64,000 bases of DNA from AP-15 sp963703855 (GTDB taxonomy: Bacteria > Pseudomonadota > Alphaproteobacteria > ATCC43930 > CGMCC-115725): NCBI GenBank assembly GCA_963703855.1, contig CAVPFW010000022.1, positions 1 through 64,000 on the forward strand. Direction: 5' to 3'. Below the pieces are notes generated by a model. That model did not search any database. It saw nothing but the letters and a program-made list of their open reading frames with translations, and was not told the origin of the DNA. Positions 47,867 through 55,927 of the stretch are shown here, one piece after another (within the stretch, counting starts at the first letter, position 1; every line of letters starts with the position of its first letter). The translations under genes were made by a program, and so were the position numbers.

Positions 47867-48482
47867 CTCGAGAACCCGATGTAGCCGAAGGAGGGATTGG
47901 ATAGCGGCCGCAGCTCCGCCTGAAGTGCATAGAGCGACATGCGTTCCGGATGCCTGGCGAGATGAGAAGGCGGCACCGCGCGCGCTGAGACCCGCCGGAC
48001 CCGAACCTCCGAAAGTTGGGAACGCCTCTTCGCCCAGCCTACCGGAGCCAAAGCACCGGACCCGATAAGGCCTGCCGGCTGGCGTTGGCATCGGGCTACC
48101 TCAGAAAAACCGCCCGAGAGCGTCTTCACTTCAAGATCCCTTCGGCTAGATCCCGCTGCGAATGCGCGATTGAGTTCGTGCGGGGGCGACATTTAGACAA
48201 CGAACGGAGCCGACGCCCGACCTAGGCCAAAATTCGACCGGAACACAATAGGCTGTCGTGCAGGGGGTCGGGGTGGGCACTCCTACGGGGACCGATTGCA
48301 CGGACCTCAGCCGCCGTCATCGACATTCACGAGACGGCGAGGATGGCTTCGCCAAAATGAGGAAGCTCGGACAAAAGCCTAAATTATGCTCGAAGCGAGG
48401 GATATTGGGCAAACCCGCCAAGTTATCACGCATTACGAAAAGACAAATCGCTAAATGCAAATTGCTGTACATTCTGACCGAA
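47867..48482. other. Intergenic, with an inverted fragment of the sigma-like gene
   Basis: Upstream region of the first Crp/Fnr gene and downstream of the sigma-like gene. Apart from the plus-strand remnant at 48305-48360, I see no coding sequence. The part from 48370 to 48480 is A+T richer and may hold a promoter. Confidence 0.4.
48305..48360 (+). pseudogene. Inverted remnant of the sigma-like gene's 5' end
   Basis: The plus strand encodes TDLSRRHRHSRDGEDG, matching VELSRRYREWRDGENG near the start of the sigma-like protein read from the opposite strand at 49.9 kb. The bases agree over most of about 50 positions, including the run CTCAGCCGCCGT. It is a partial second copy in inverted orientation, near the 3' end of the intact gene. 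Confidence 0.5.
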
Positions 48483-49979
48483 TTATCCAAAGTTGCTATG
48501 TTGCTTTCGTCGTAAGGCGGTCTCGGAACGTCGCGAGAATTCGCGCCATTTGAGATCGTATGTATGCATCAAAAATCCGCGGATTTTTTCCGCCATTTGC
48601 CTTAACTGACGGTTGTTAGTCGCCGTCCTGCTCGTATGTTCCGCGACTATAGCCAACTTCATTGCTGTCTCCGGCGTTAATTGCGCATACCCGTTACCAA
48701 AGCGCGGATTGTATTTAGAAAGACATGACAATGCCAGTTGGACGCGCACGAAATTTGCCTCTGCGTGCGGGCCACCCCGATAGATCTCTTCAACCACATT
48801 GGCGCAGGCCTCCGCAACAACCCTGTCGCGAAGCTCGTCAGCGTAGTCTCTGAGAAACTGCTCTATTTGTCGCCGCTCAAACGGGTAAAGGAGGCTAAAC
48901 AATCGCCGGCTGAGCCGTGGCTGGGCATAATATGCAATGACGTATACGGCGCCAAAGAATGCCTCCGACTCACTGGGACGGTCGGCTTCTCCTTTTAGAA
49001 CTGCTAAGCATTGCTCCCAGAATCTATTCCCTTCTACGGCAGCAGCTTCTTTTCCGGTGAGAGCATGAATCCGGTCGAGCAGGCGTCCTGTAAGTGGGTA
49101 GTCACCTGTATGCCGGTAGAAGTTTGATTTTAGCTCAGCGTAGCCGTCCGCCGCGACTTCGGGAGAGACGAGGGCTGCAGTTCTAAGCCAGGTATAGGAA
49201 TCTTTGAACGCTTCTATGCCGCCTCGGTCGCGGACGAATGTCGAAAGTCGCTGTTCTGCTGCTTCCACTAGTGTTGCAGCAGTTTCTCGAACCCCGTCGA
49301 GGCCGCGAAACTGTGGGGCTACGGCGAGGATCTTTTCCCATGGCCCACCTCGAAGGCTCGACGATAGGCGCGAAATAAGCGAAGACAAAGGCTGTGGCGT
49401 TGGATACCCGATCAGAGCGGCGGCGCCGACCGCGAGCAAGCATTTGTTCGTTGCCCTTTGCATTCGCTTCTTGCCAGCGTCAGAGCCGCCACCCGTAGTG
49501 CCAAGAGCGGCGGGAAGATCGAAATCATCTAGATCGAGCGCTTCCGCAATCGCAGCGGGCAGCGACTTTCGGGATCTCTCAAATGCTGCGAACCATTGCC
49601 TTGAGGCCCTCTCGTCATTGGTTTCGGGGTCCACAATATCATATTGATCAGGAACCTCGGGAATGTACTCTTCCGGCAACGGGACGTATTTCCACGTCTG
49701 GCGCTTCTGGTCTATGCGCGCGTTTCGACACGCTTCATAAACATAACCGGCAAGATTCTCAGGTAGGGTTGTGAGTTGTCCCCTCCTAAGTTCATTCAGC
49801 GTCCGCACAACTCTCAAACAAACATCGTGACCAAGGTCGTCGCCAGCGTACGTCGTGGCAAATTTCCAAACAGCGATATGCAACTCGTCGTCGACGGGGC
49901 CGTTCTCGCCGTCGCGCCATTCTCGGTAACGGCGGCTGAGTTCCACGCGACTTGCGCCCGCGGAAGTTCTCACCACCAC
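48483..49979 (-). CDS. Sigma-70-like protein with long unknown C-terminal domain
   Basis: 498 residues, start at the first of three GTG codons (49979) with GGGAGA upstream. Residues 25-95 look like ECF sigma region 2 (DDELHIAVWKFATTYAGDDL, GHDVCLRVVRTLNELRRG, NLAGYVYEACRNARIDQKRQ). Residues 135-180 resemble a worn region 4 (SLPAAIAEALDLDDFDLPAA, then GKKRMQRATNKCLLAVGAAA). The remaining ~310 residues are helical and unlike any sigma domain I know (FVRDRGGIEAFKDSYTWLRT, FGAVYVIAYYAQPRLSRRLF). In-frame coding character continues ~26 codons upstream of the GTG, so a longer protein is possible. Flanked by two paralogous Crp/Fnr genes. The function is unknown. Confidence 0.6.
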   Translation of the reverse strand: MVVRTSAGASRVELSRRYREWRDGENGPVDDELHIAVWKFATTYAGDDLGHDVCLRVVRTLNELRRGQLTTLPENLAGYVYEACRNARIDQKRQTWKYVPLPEEYIPEVPDQYDIVDPETNDERASRQWFAAFERSRKSLPAAIAEALDLDDFDLPAALGTTGGGSDAGKKRMQRATNKCLLAVGAAALIGYPTPQPLSSLISRLSSSLRGGPWEKILAVAPQFRGLDGVRETAATLVEAAEQRLSTFVRDRGGIEAFKDSYTWLRTAALVSPEVAADGYAELKSNFYRHTGDYPLTGRLLDRIHALTGKEAAAVEGNRFWEQCLAVLKGEADRPSESEAFFGAVYVIAYYAQPRLSRRLFSLLYPFERRQIEQFLRDYADELRDRVVAEACANVVEEIYRGGPHAEANFVRVQLALSCLSKYNPRFGNGYAQLTPETAMKLAIVAEHTSRTATNNRQLRQMAEKIRGFLMHTYDLKWREFSRRSETALRRKQHSNFG

Positions 49980-50065
49980 CCTGTCTCCCTCGCCCAGGCG
50001 GACAACGCTGTCAAAGGCGGGTCGGCGTGCTTGAGCCCGTGCTTCGAGATATCATGTTCGGTCAT
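49970..50065 (-). CDS. 31-residue ORF overlapping the sigma-like start
   Basis: ATG 50065 has AGGAG seven bases upstream, a strong ribosome site, and encodes MTEHDISKHGLKHADPPLTA followed by LSAWARETGWW. Its TGA lies within the GTG triplet run that starts the next gene, so the two would be translationally coupled. It may be a leader peptide. Alternatively a one-base indel has split a longer N-terminus of the sigma-like protein. Confidence 0.4.
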   Translation of the reverse strand: MTEHDISKHGLKHADPPLTALSAWARETGWW

Positions 50066-50424
50066 CGCGCGCTCCTGTCCGATACACGACCATCCCGAAA
50101 CAGCATTTGTCAGATCGAGTGTGATCTCGTTCACACTTGAGGAAATTTTGTTCGGAGCCACGCTCCTCCAAAATCAACCGCTCAGTCGGCTGGCGAGTGA
50201 TGGCGGCGCCTCCGAGATAGCGGCTTCTCGGAAGTGTCGGGCGCAAGGCGGACGGCGCTCGGTTAGGCCTGGCCCTTGCGGTTCCAGCTCTCACGAGTGG
50301 TCTACTGGAAGTGCTAGTTGGTGCGACCACCACCTAGCCTCATTCCATGGATATCCCGTTAGCTGAAGTCTCCGTTCTCGAAGTGACCCGCCGCGCGAAA
50401 GTGGACAATTAGACCAGGAGAATC
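50066..50424. other. Intergenic, likely promoter of sigma-like operon
   Basis: No convincing gene. Minus-strand frames here are Arg/Ser/Pro-rich and probably chance. It should contain the promoter for the 31-residue ORF and sigma-like gene. Confidence 0.35.
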
Positions 50425-51168
50425 CTAATCAGCTGCTTCGCGCAGGGAGCGCTCGCCAACGCTCGCAATCGGGCTCACAACTCCCCCTTTCCCGGCCAAC
50501 CTCGTCAGCCGCTCGAGATCGAAAATCGTGGCGGTATGCTTTTCCAGGTTGACGATCTGCTCGTCACGCAAGGATCGCAACATGCGATTGACGTGCACCA
50601 CAGTCAGCCCGAGGTAACTTCCGATCTGGATCTGTGTCAAAGGAAGGTTGTAACTCGGCACAGTGATTAATCTCTGACGGCGGAGTCGCATGTAGAAGTC
50701 CAGCACCATCGTTGCTATTCGCCCCCGTGCATCGAGGCATGAGATCGCGGCGAGATGGCGGTCCGCACGCCGCTGTCGTTGGCCGAGCAACCAGACGATG
50801 TAGAGCGCCGTAGGCCGATACGTCATCAGGCTGGTCGAGACGTCCTCGGCATCGATCGCCTCGGCGGCAATCGAAGTAAGCGTGATGACCTTTTCCAACG
50901 GTCGGGTCTGGAAAACCGCGTCGAGCCCGATCACGTCGCCCGGCAGATAAACGTCGTCAATTGCTCGACTCCCATCGGAGAAATCGCGAACTCGACATGC
51001 CCACCCCTCTTGCAAGCGATAGATGACGTCTCTCGAGCCGGCGGTAGCTACCAGCGAGTTGCCGGCCTTGAGCGAGCGACGGGATGCGCTAAGGAAGCAC
51101 GAGCTTAGCTCGCGCTTGCCAATCAGCAGGTCTTCGTGAAGTCCGGCGCGACCTGCCGCGCGGGTCAT
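50425..51168 (-). CDS. Crp/Fnr-family transcription regulator (paralogue)
   Basis: 247 residues starting at ATG 51168. It is very similar along its length to the regulator at 47.1-47.9 kb: both have SRDVIYRLQ-GWAC, YLPGDVIGLDAV-RTRPLE, QRQRRADR-LAAIS-LDARGR and LGLTVVHVNRMLRSLRDEQI. The helix-turn-helix is residues 175-200. No Fnr iron-sulfur cysteines. The pair is a clear duplication with the sigma-like gene between the copies, all on the same strand. Confidence 0.88.
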   Translation of the reverse strand: MTRAAGRAGLHEDLLIGKRELSSCFLSASRRSLKAGNSLVATAGSRDVIYRLQEGWACRVRDFSDGSRAIDDVYLPGDVIGLDAVFQTRPLEKVITLTSIAAEAIDAEDVSTSLMTYRPTALYIVWLLGQRQRRADRHLAAISCLDARGRIATMVLDFYMRLRRQRLITVPSYNLPLTQIQIGSYLGLTVVHVNRMLRSLRDEQIVNLEKHTATIFDLERLTRLAGKGGVVSPIASVGERSLREAAD

Positions 51169-51494
51169 GTCAACGAGCCGATGAGATCGGAGGAGGGGCT
51201 TGACCGCTTTCCCAGCTCCCTACAACCCTCAGTAAATGACCCCTCCGCCTCCCGCGCAGAGCAATTGTTGACCCGGCTCGCGGGAATGGCGTCCGTGAAC
51301 AAGATCGTTGCGCAGCCGGTTACCTCGAATCGGCGGCTGGCCCCTGGCTTTGTGTCTGTGCGTAAACAAAACATGTGCCATATTACGTCATTTTTGCGGC
51401 AAAGCAACCCAAATCTTTGCCCCAAAAGGGTTAACTTGCTGACGCGACAATCTGTCTGGGCAAATTTTAACCCGGCGATCGTCGCTGGCGATCA
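51169..51494. other. Intergenic upstream of the second Crp/Fnr gene
   Basis: No recognisable gene. A+T-rich patches at 51360-51420 and 51455-51475 could hold the promoter of the leftward regulator. Confidence 0.4.
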
Positions 51495-51850
51495 TTGGCT
51501 ACAAAAAAAGCCCGGGAACTCCCGTATTTCGGCGACACGATCGACGCGCCGGCCGCATTGGCGCTGGGCTTGGTCAACCGTGTCGTCCCGCTTGCCGAAT
51601 CGCCGGCGGCTAACCTGCGCTGGGCCAAGTGGGGCTTCGTCTATCTGGCGGCGATCCTCGACGCCGGGTCGCGCCAGGTGTTGGTGCTATGCGATCAGCC
51701 GCTCGATTCCCCGAGCCGCCCGCCGGTTTTTTCGCGGTCGGGTGCTGGCGAGATCTCCGAGTGCCTTTACGAAGGGCTTCCCCACATGCTCAGGGTCTTC
51801 GACCGCGCGGAGCCCGCGGACGGCTCGCGTATATCGCCGCCCTTTAGTGT
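51495..51850 (+). pseudogene. Mosaic of enoyl-CoA hydratase and IS3-type transposase remnants
   Basis: The frame opens with KKARELPYFGDTIDAPAALA and LGLVNRVVPLAE, the 3' middle part of an enoyl-CoA hydratase/isomerase. From about 51620 it switches to GFVYLAAILDAGSR, which resembles the DDE core of IS3-family transposases, continuing in another frame as CYAISRSIPRAARRF. Neither part is complete. An IS3 insertion followed by deletion would explain the join. Confidence 0.6.
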
Positions 51851-52057
51851 TGCCTTCCGCAGAGGATAACAGCGTCGGCGCTCCAGACTTTCCGATTTCG
51901 CGGCTCAATGGCTTACCTCTCGGGTTCCCCTGTCAACGCTTCGCCCACGGCCTCACGGTCGTCGCCGCATGAACTTCGGGGCCAGAACGGGTCGCTACTC
52001 CTTATCTTGTGTCGGCGCGGGCGTACCGCCCGTCGTCGGTTTCTCTCAAACCGTCGG
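51851..52057. other. Short gap, nothing recognised
   Basis: Separates the mosaic remnant from the export lipoprotein gene's 3' end. No gene or clear terminator seen. Confidence 0.3.
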
Positions 52058-53224
52058 TCATGGAGTATTGACCGAGCGGCTAACGACGACGCCGCTGATC
52101 ACCGGTCCGGTGACCGTATTTATCAGGGTGAAGACCTTTTGCAACTCGGTCAACGGCGCGTTGGCGACGTAGATTACATCCTTGTCTTCGATCGGGAAAC
52201 GCTCCGCGTAAAAATAGCTCCCGGCCTCTTTGAGATTGAGGCGGTAGACGACCGGAGAACTGCCATCGGGCCCGGTGGCTAAAGCCGGAGCCTTGAGCGC
52301 GCCGACCACCGAAGAAGGCTCGAAGCGGAACAGAAATACGCCCTGCGGATCGGCGCGCATATCCTGCAACCCGCCAGCCTTGGCCAGCGCTTCGGCCAAA
52401 GTCATCTTCTCGGCGCTGAACGGGAGCTCGGCGTTCTGAGTGGTCGCGCCGAACACCGAGAAGGTCTGCGGCACCTGAACCAGGGTCAACACGTCCCCCG
52501 GCCATGCGTAGATGTTCTCCGCGGGGTCCGAGACCAACCTATCCATCGGGATCGTCACCGTGACTCCGCCGCGAGAAAGCCGGACCGAGATCTCGTAAAT
52601 CGCCGCTTTTGCTCCGCCCGCGGTGGCGATCAGATCGAGCAGATGATCGCCGCCGACAGAGAGCGGCACCCGGGCGCCGTTTACGACCGATCCCGACACC
52701 GTCGCGGTATTGGTTACGCTCTTGGTCACGGTCACGATCGCCTGCGGTTCGATCGCCTTTTCGGCAAGGCGTCGCTCGATTTCATCTTGGACTTGAAGCG
52801 GCGTGCGTCCGACGACCCGAATGCGGCCAGCATAGGGTACGCTGATCGCCCCGTCGGCGGCCACCACCTGGTCCGGGATCGTCGTGTTTTTGGAGCCGCC
52901 GCCGGAAGCACCCCCCGTCGCCGGCGCCGTGAAGAGCCCTCCCCCCGCAGCCTCCCAGATCGACGCAGAGACCGTATCGCCGATCCCAATCGTAGGGCCG
53001 GGAGGCTTGCCGTATTTTTGAAACCGAGTGTGAAAGCTCTCGGTCGGCTGCGCCAACAGCGTCGCCACGACACGGTTGTCGACATCGACAAGGTCGAAAT
53101 GCCGCTGCCCATCTGTTACCGCTTGATCGAAAACTTGGCTCACAGTCGGGCCTGCGGTCGGGATCGAGGAGCACCCGGTCAGCGCAACGCCGCCGAGGCA
53201 AACAAGGGTGATAGCGAATTTCAT
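52058..53224 (-). CDS. Wza-type polysaccharide export lipoprotein
   Basis: 388 residues starting MKFAITLVCLGGVALTGCSS, a lipoprotein signal with the acylated cysteine in LTGC. A Poly_export domain follows (YGKPPGPTIGIGDTVSASIW, ISVPYAGRIRVVGRTPLQVQ, IVTVTKSVTNTATVSGSVVN), then SLBB-like beta-grasp modules (VNGARVPLSVGGDHLLDLIA, FGATTQNAELPFSAEKMTLA, EALAKAGGLQDMRADPQGVF). The C-terminal VIYVANAPLTELQKVFTLIN should precede or form the membrane-spanning helix. It forms the outer-membrane channel working with the Wzc-type protein at 22 kb. It stands alone here, 28 kb from wzc. A pentanucleotide repeat lies 77 bases upstream. Confidence 0.92.
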   Translation of the reverse strand: MKFAITLVCLGGVALTGCSSIPTAGPTVSQVFDQAVTDGQRHFDLVDVDNRVVATLLAQPTESFHTRFQKYGKPPGPTIGIGDTVSASIWEAAGGGLFTAPATGGASGGGSKNTTIPDQVVAADGAISVPYAGRIRVVGRTPLQVQDEIERRLAEKAIEPQAIVTVTKSVTNTATVSGSVVNGARVPLSVGGDHLLDLIATAGGAKAAIYEISVRLSRGGVTVTIPMDRLVSDPAENIYAWPGDVLTLVQVPQTFSVFGATTQNAELPFSAEKMTLAEALAKAGGLQDMRADPQGVFLFRFEPSSVVGALKAPALATGPDGSSPVVYRLNLKEAGSYFYAERFPIEDKDVIYVANAPLTELQKVFTLINTVTGPVISGVVVSRSVNTP

Positions 53225-53300
53225 CGGCGCGGAACAGTTGTCAGACCCGGCGATATATTCTACTAACCCGACGATCGAATCAAGCGTTGGTCATGCGGAA

Positions 53301-53362
53301 GTCAAGTAAAGTAAAGTAAAGTCAAGTCAAGTCAAGTCAAGTCAAGTCAAGTCAAGTCAAGT
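53301..53362. repeat. Pentanucleotide tandem repeat (12 units)
   Basis: GTCAA followed by three GTAAA, then eight GTCAA units fill 53301-53360, plus a partial unit. It begins 77 bases upstream of the export lipoprotein ATG. Copy number could change by slippage. In this position it would alter promoter spacing or 5' leader length rather than a reading frame. Confidence 0.9.
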
Positions 53363-53599
53363 GGCGCCAGGGTCCGCAGTCCAAACGCGCACGGAACGGA
53401 TCGCCGCTGCGATCGTCCCCACGTCGTGGTCAGCGGTAGTGAACGTCTCCAACAACGAATCCGCCGCGGTGGGCACGTCATTGATGTAGGCGTAGACGAG
53501 TTCGAGCCCGCTCTTCGCGTCGACGTGTCCAACCTGGGTCTTCGCCGGGAGGTAGAGCTGTCCGTCCGACGACCCTCCGACGCGCGAGCCGCCTTTCAC
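53357..53599 (-). pseudogene. Unidentified gene fragment ending in the tandem repeat
   Basis: An 80-codon minus-strand frame with protein-like composition (GHVDAKSGLELVYAYINDVP, TAADSLLETFTTADHDVGTI) runs to a stop created at the edge of the GTCAA repeat. No family recognised. The look is of a truncated gene whose 3' end was replaced by the repeat. Confidence 0.3.
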
Positions 53600-53682
53600 C
53601 CGGACGTGGCCCCACGGGAAAGCCCGGCGCTTTCAAGCGCCACCGCCGCAAGTGACAAATCCTCCCGAGAGAGCGCGGGACC

Positions 53683-53952
53683 GTGATTGGCCGGATCAGC
53701 CCGACACCTCGCGTCCTGGTCGTCAGGAAATCGACCTATGACATCCTAATCGTATGCGACAAGGACGGGTACCAGCAAACCTCCTACGTGAACGGTGCCG
53801 ATGTCGCGGCCGCGACCGTCGGCAGCGCTATTCTCGGCGGCGCAATTGGCCGGGCGATCGACTCGACCACCGGGACGGCCAACAAATATGAGAGCCCGGT
53901 TACGATTAGTTTGGTTCCGACCTCAGGTTCGCACCAGGGTCCCGTTCAGTAG
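53683..53952 (+). CDS. Glycine-zipper-like protein, probably 5'-truncated
   Basis: 89 codons from GTG 53683. TYDILIVCDKDGYQQTSYVN is followed by AAATVGSAILGGAIGRAIDS, a glycine-zipper membrane-type segment, and VTISLVPTSG at the end. Such C-termini occur in small envelope lipoproteins. The usual lipoprotein signal is missing, so the true 5' end is probably lost. Confidence 0.4.
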   Translation: MIGRISPTPRVLVVRKSTYDILIVCDKDGYQQTSYVNGADVAAATVGSAILGGAIGRAIDSTTGTANKYESPVTISLVPTSGSHQGPVQ

Positions 53953-53954
53953 CC

Positions 53955-54275
53955 GCGGGAGGCCCAGATCGTTGCCGGGGACGGTCGCTTTCGCGGCATC
54001 CGCCATTCCGTCACCTGGGATGCGAGCGATGCGCTAGCCAAGGCGCGCACCAATCCGACCAAGGGATAAATGCTCGATCCGACCTGACGCGCCGGCTTTG
54101 CGCGTCTGTCGCCACTCAACCTTACCTTCGAGGCCCGGCTTTACCACCGCCAGCTCCCCGAGCTTGCCCGCGCCTTCCCGCAAACCACGATCATCCTCAA
54201 CCATGTCGGGGGGCCAATCGGCAGCGGACCATACAAGGTCAAGAAAGCCGAGGGTCGCGTCGTGAACTTGGTGGA
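53955..54275 (+). pseudogene. Amidohydrolase (family 2) remnant
   Basis: Plus-strand frames give DGRFRGIRHSVTWDASDALA and KARTNPTKG-stop, then, in shifted frames, LSPLNLTFEARLYHRQLPEL, ARAFPQTTIILNHVGGPIG. The latter is the Asn-His-x-Gly-Gly-Pro metal-site segment of amidohydrolase-2 enzymes (TIM-barrel lactonases and decarboxylases). Stops and shifts break it, and it ends at the IS256 remnant. Confidence 0.65.
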
Positions 54276-54289
54276 AATTGCCGATGGCG

Positions 54290-55539
54290 GTCATCTCCGG
54301 TGGTCAGGTTAGCGGTTCGAGCAGCCTGATCAAGTAAGTGCTCGGCAGGGGCAACGTGAAGGGTGTTCCAGCCGTCGACTTTGCGCAGCGTGATCTGGCC
54401 GCGGGCCAGCAACGCCCAGAACAGCATGCAGGCGGTCTGCGCGCAGGGCAGCATGCATTGGGTCTTGATGCGCCGCTCAAACTCCTCATGCAACCGCTCG
54501 ATGGCGTTGGCAGTGCGGATCGATTTCCATTGGTCGCTCGGGAAGCGCAGGAAGGCGAGGAGTTTCTCGCCCGCTTCTTCCAGGCTGTCGGCGACCGGGC
54601 GGCAGCGGAGGCGCCATTTGCGCAGGAACGCCTTGCGCTTGGCCTCCACTTCCTGGGGCGTGTTGGCGTAGATCATGTCGGCGTAATCAGCGCTGACCTC
54701 GTCGTAGAGCTTCTTCGGCGCGTGGGCCGGCCGGTTGCGGTGCTTATGCACCGTGCAGCGCTGGACCGGCGCGTCGTTCCACAGGGCGGCGAATCGCCTT
54801 TTCCAAGCCTGACGCGCCATCGACGACGACCAGCTCAGGCGCTGCCGGGCCACCGGCCACCAAGTCGTCCAGGAGGGCCCGCCAGGCGGCCTCGCTTTCG
54901 CCGCCCCTGTTGCGCAAGGCGAGCAGCACCTTCTGGCCGTCACGCCGAACACCCAGCGCCACCAACACCGAGAGGCGGGTCGCCTTGCTGTCCGGGCAAA
55001 CCCGGACGACCGTGCCGTCGAGGATCAGGCGGACGAGGTCGTCCCCGGCAAGGATCGCGCTTTTGCCAAGCCTCCCAGTCGGACTGCACCTTGTGCCGGG
55101 TCCTGCTGACGGTGTCCTTGCCAACTGCCCCGCCGAACAGCGCCGCCAAGGCGCGCCGGACCCGTCGCGTGCTGGTGCCGGCCCGATAGGCGCCGACGAT
55201 CAGCCGCTCGGCCTGCACTGTCAGCCGCTTGTAGGCCGGAAACGCCTTGCTGCGCCACTCCGCTTGCTTACCATTGCCATCGGTCACCCGTGCCCGGGGA
55301 ACCGACACCGTCATCGGCCCGAACCTGCCGAGCAACTGGCGGTCCCGGTGGCCGTTCCGATGCCCGGCCGCCGCGGCGCTGCGGTCACACCGGCCACGCC
55401 GCAAGGCCGCGGCAAGCTCTTCTTCCAGCATGTTTTCAATGAAGCCCCGGATGCGCTGGCGAACCCCGGCCCCCAGCGGATCAAACCAACCCGCTCCCAG
55501 CAATGGAACCTCGTCCGCGAACGCGATATCCTTCGTCAT
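54290..55539 (-). mobile_element. IS256-family element, frameshifted transposase
   Basis: The transposase starts at ATG 55539: RIRGFIENMLEEELAAALRR, LLGRFGPMTVSVPRARVTDG, AYRAGTSTRRVRRALAALFG. A shift near 55060 leads to LVRLILDGTVVRVCPDSKAT with the first catalytic Asp, then APELVVVDGASGLEKAIRRP with the second. Another shift near 54795 leads to LWNDAPVQRCTVHKHRNRPA, RTANAIERLHEEFERRIKTQ with the catalytic Glu region, and QITLRKVDGW. All family parts are present, unlike the copy at 45.5 kb, so only frameshifts disable it. Exact termini were not found. Confidence 0.85.
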
Positions 55540-55609
55540 GGCGAGAGCTCCCCCGGCGGCGCTGACCGCCGGTTTTACGTTGCGAATTAGGAGATTACGC
55601 CCCCTTCAA

Positions 55610-55798
55610 ATTTCCACCCGCGCGACGCGACCTCGAGCGCGATATGACGCGGATCAGGCTCACAGTCTGATCATCGCCAGCAGAGACCCGGAAGGCCTGC
55701 CGCTGGACATGCTCAGCCTCGCCACGTTTATCTATGAGGGTGAGGCGAAGACGGGCCCGCTCCTAGAAATCCTCGCGGAATTCACCGGCGAGGAATAA
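55610..55798 (+). pseudogene. Possible 3' end of an unknown gene beside IS256
   Basis: The frame ending at 55798 reads AHSLIIASRDPEGLPLDMLS and FIYEGEAKTGPLLEILAEFT before its stop. It is acidic and helical, unlike the Arg-rich noise upstream, and is followed nine bases later by a perfect hairpin. It may be the tail of a gene cut by the insertion. No family recognised. Confidence 0.3.
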
Positions 55799-55806
55799 TC
55801 CGTCCC

Positions 55807-55832
55807 GCCCCCTCAGCAGAAGTTGAGGGGGC
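55807..55832. terminator. Perfect GC-rich hairpin
   Basis: GCCCCCTCA and TGAGGGGGC form a nine-base perfect stem with an eight-base loop just after the stop at 55798. No T-run follows, so it is at best an atypical terminator. Confidence 0.45.
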
Positions 55833-55927
55833 CTCGGGCGGCGGAGCCGTCAGGCCATCGCGATCGTGCCCGGAACTAAGCAGGAACAGACCTGTGGTTC
55901 TGGGCACGGCCTCTGTCGGAGATCTGT

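Noticed and set aside
50052..50333. 93-codon minus-strand frame upstream of the sigma-like gene
   Set aside because: Arg/Pro/Ser-rich with no ribosome site; a shorter 31-codon frame with a strong site fits better.
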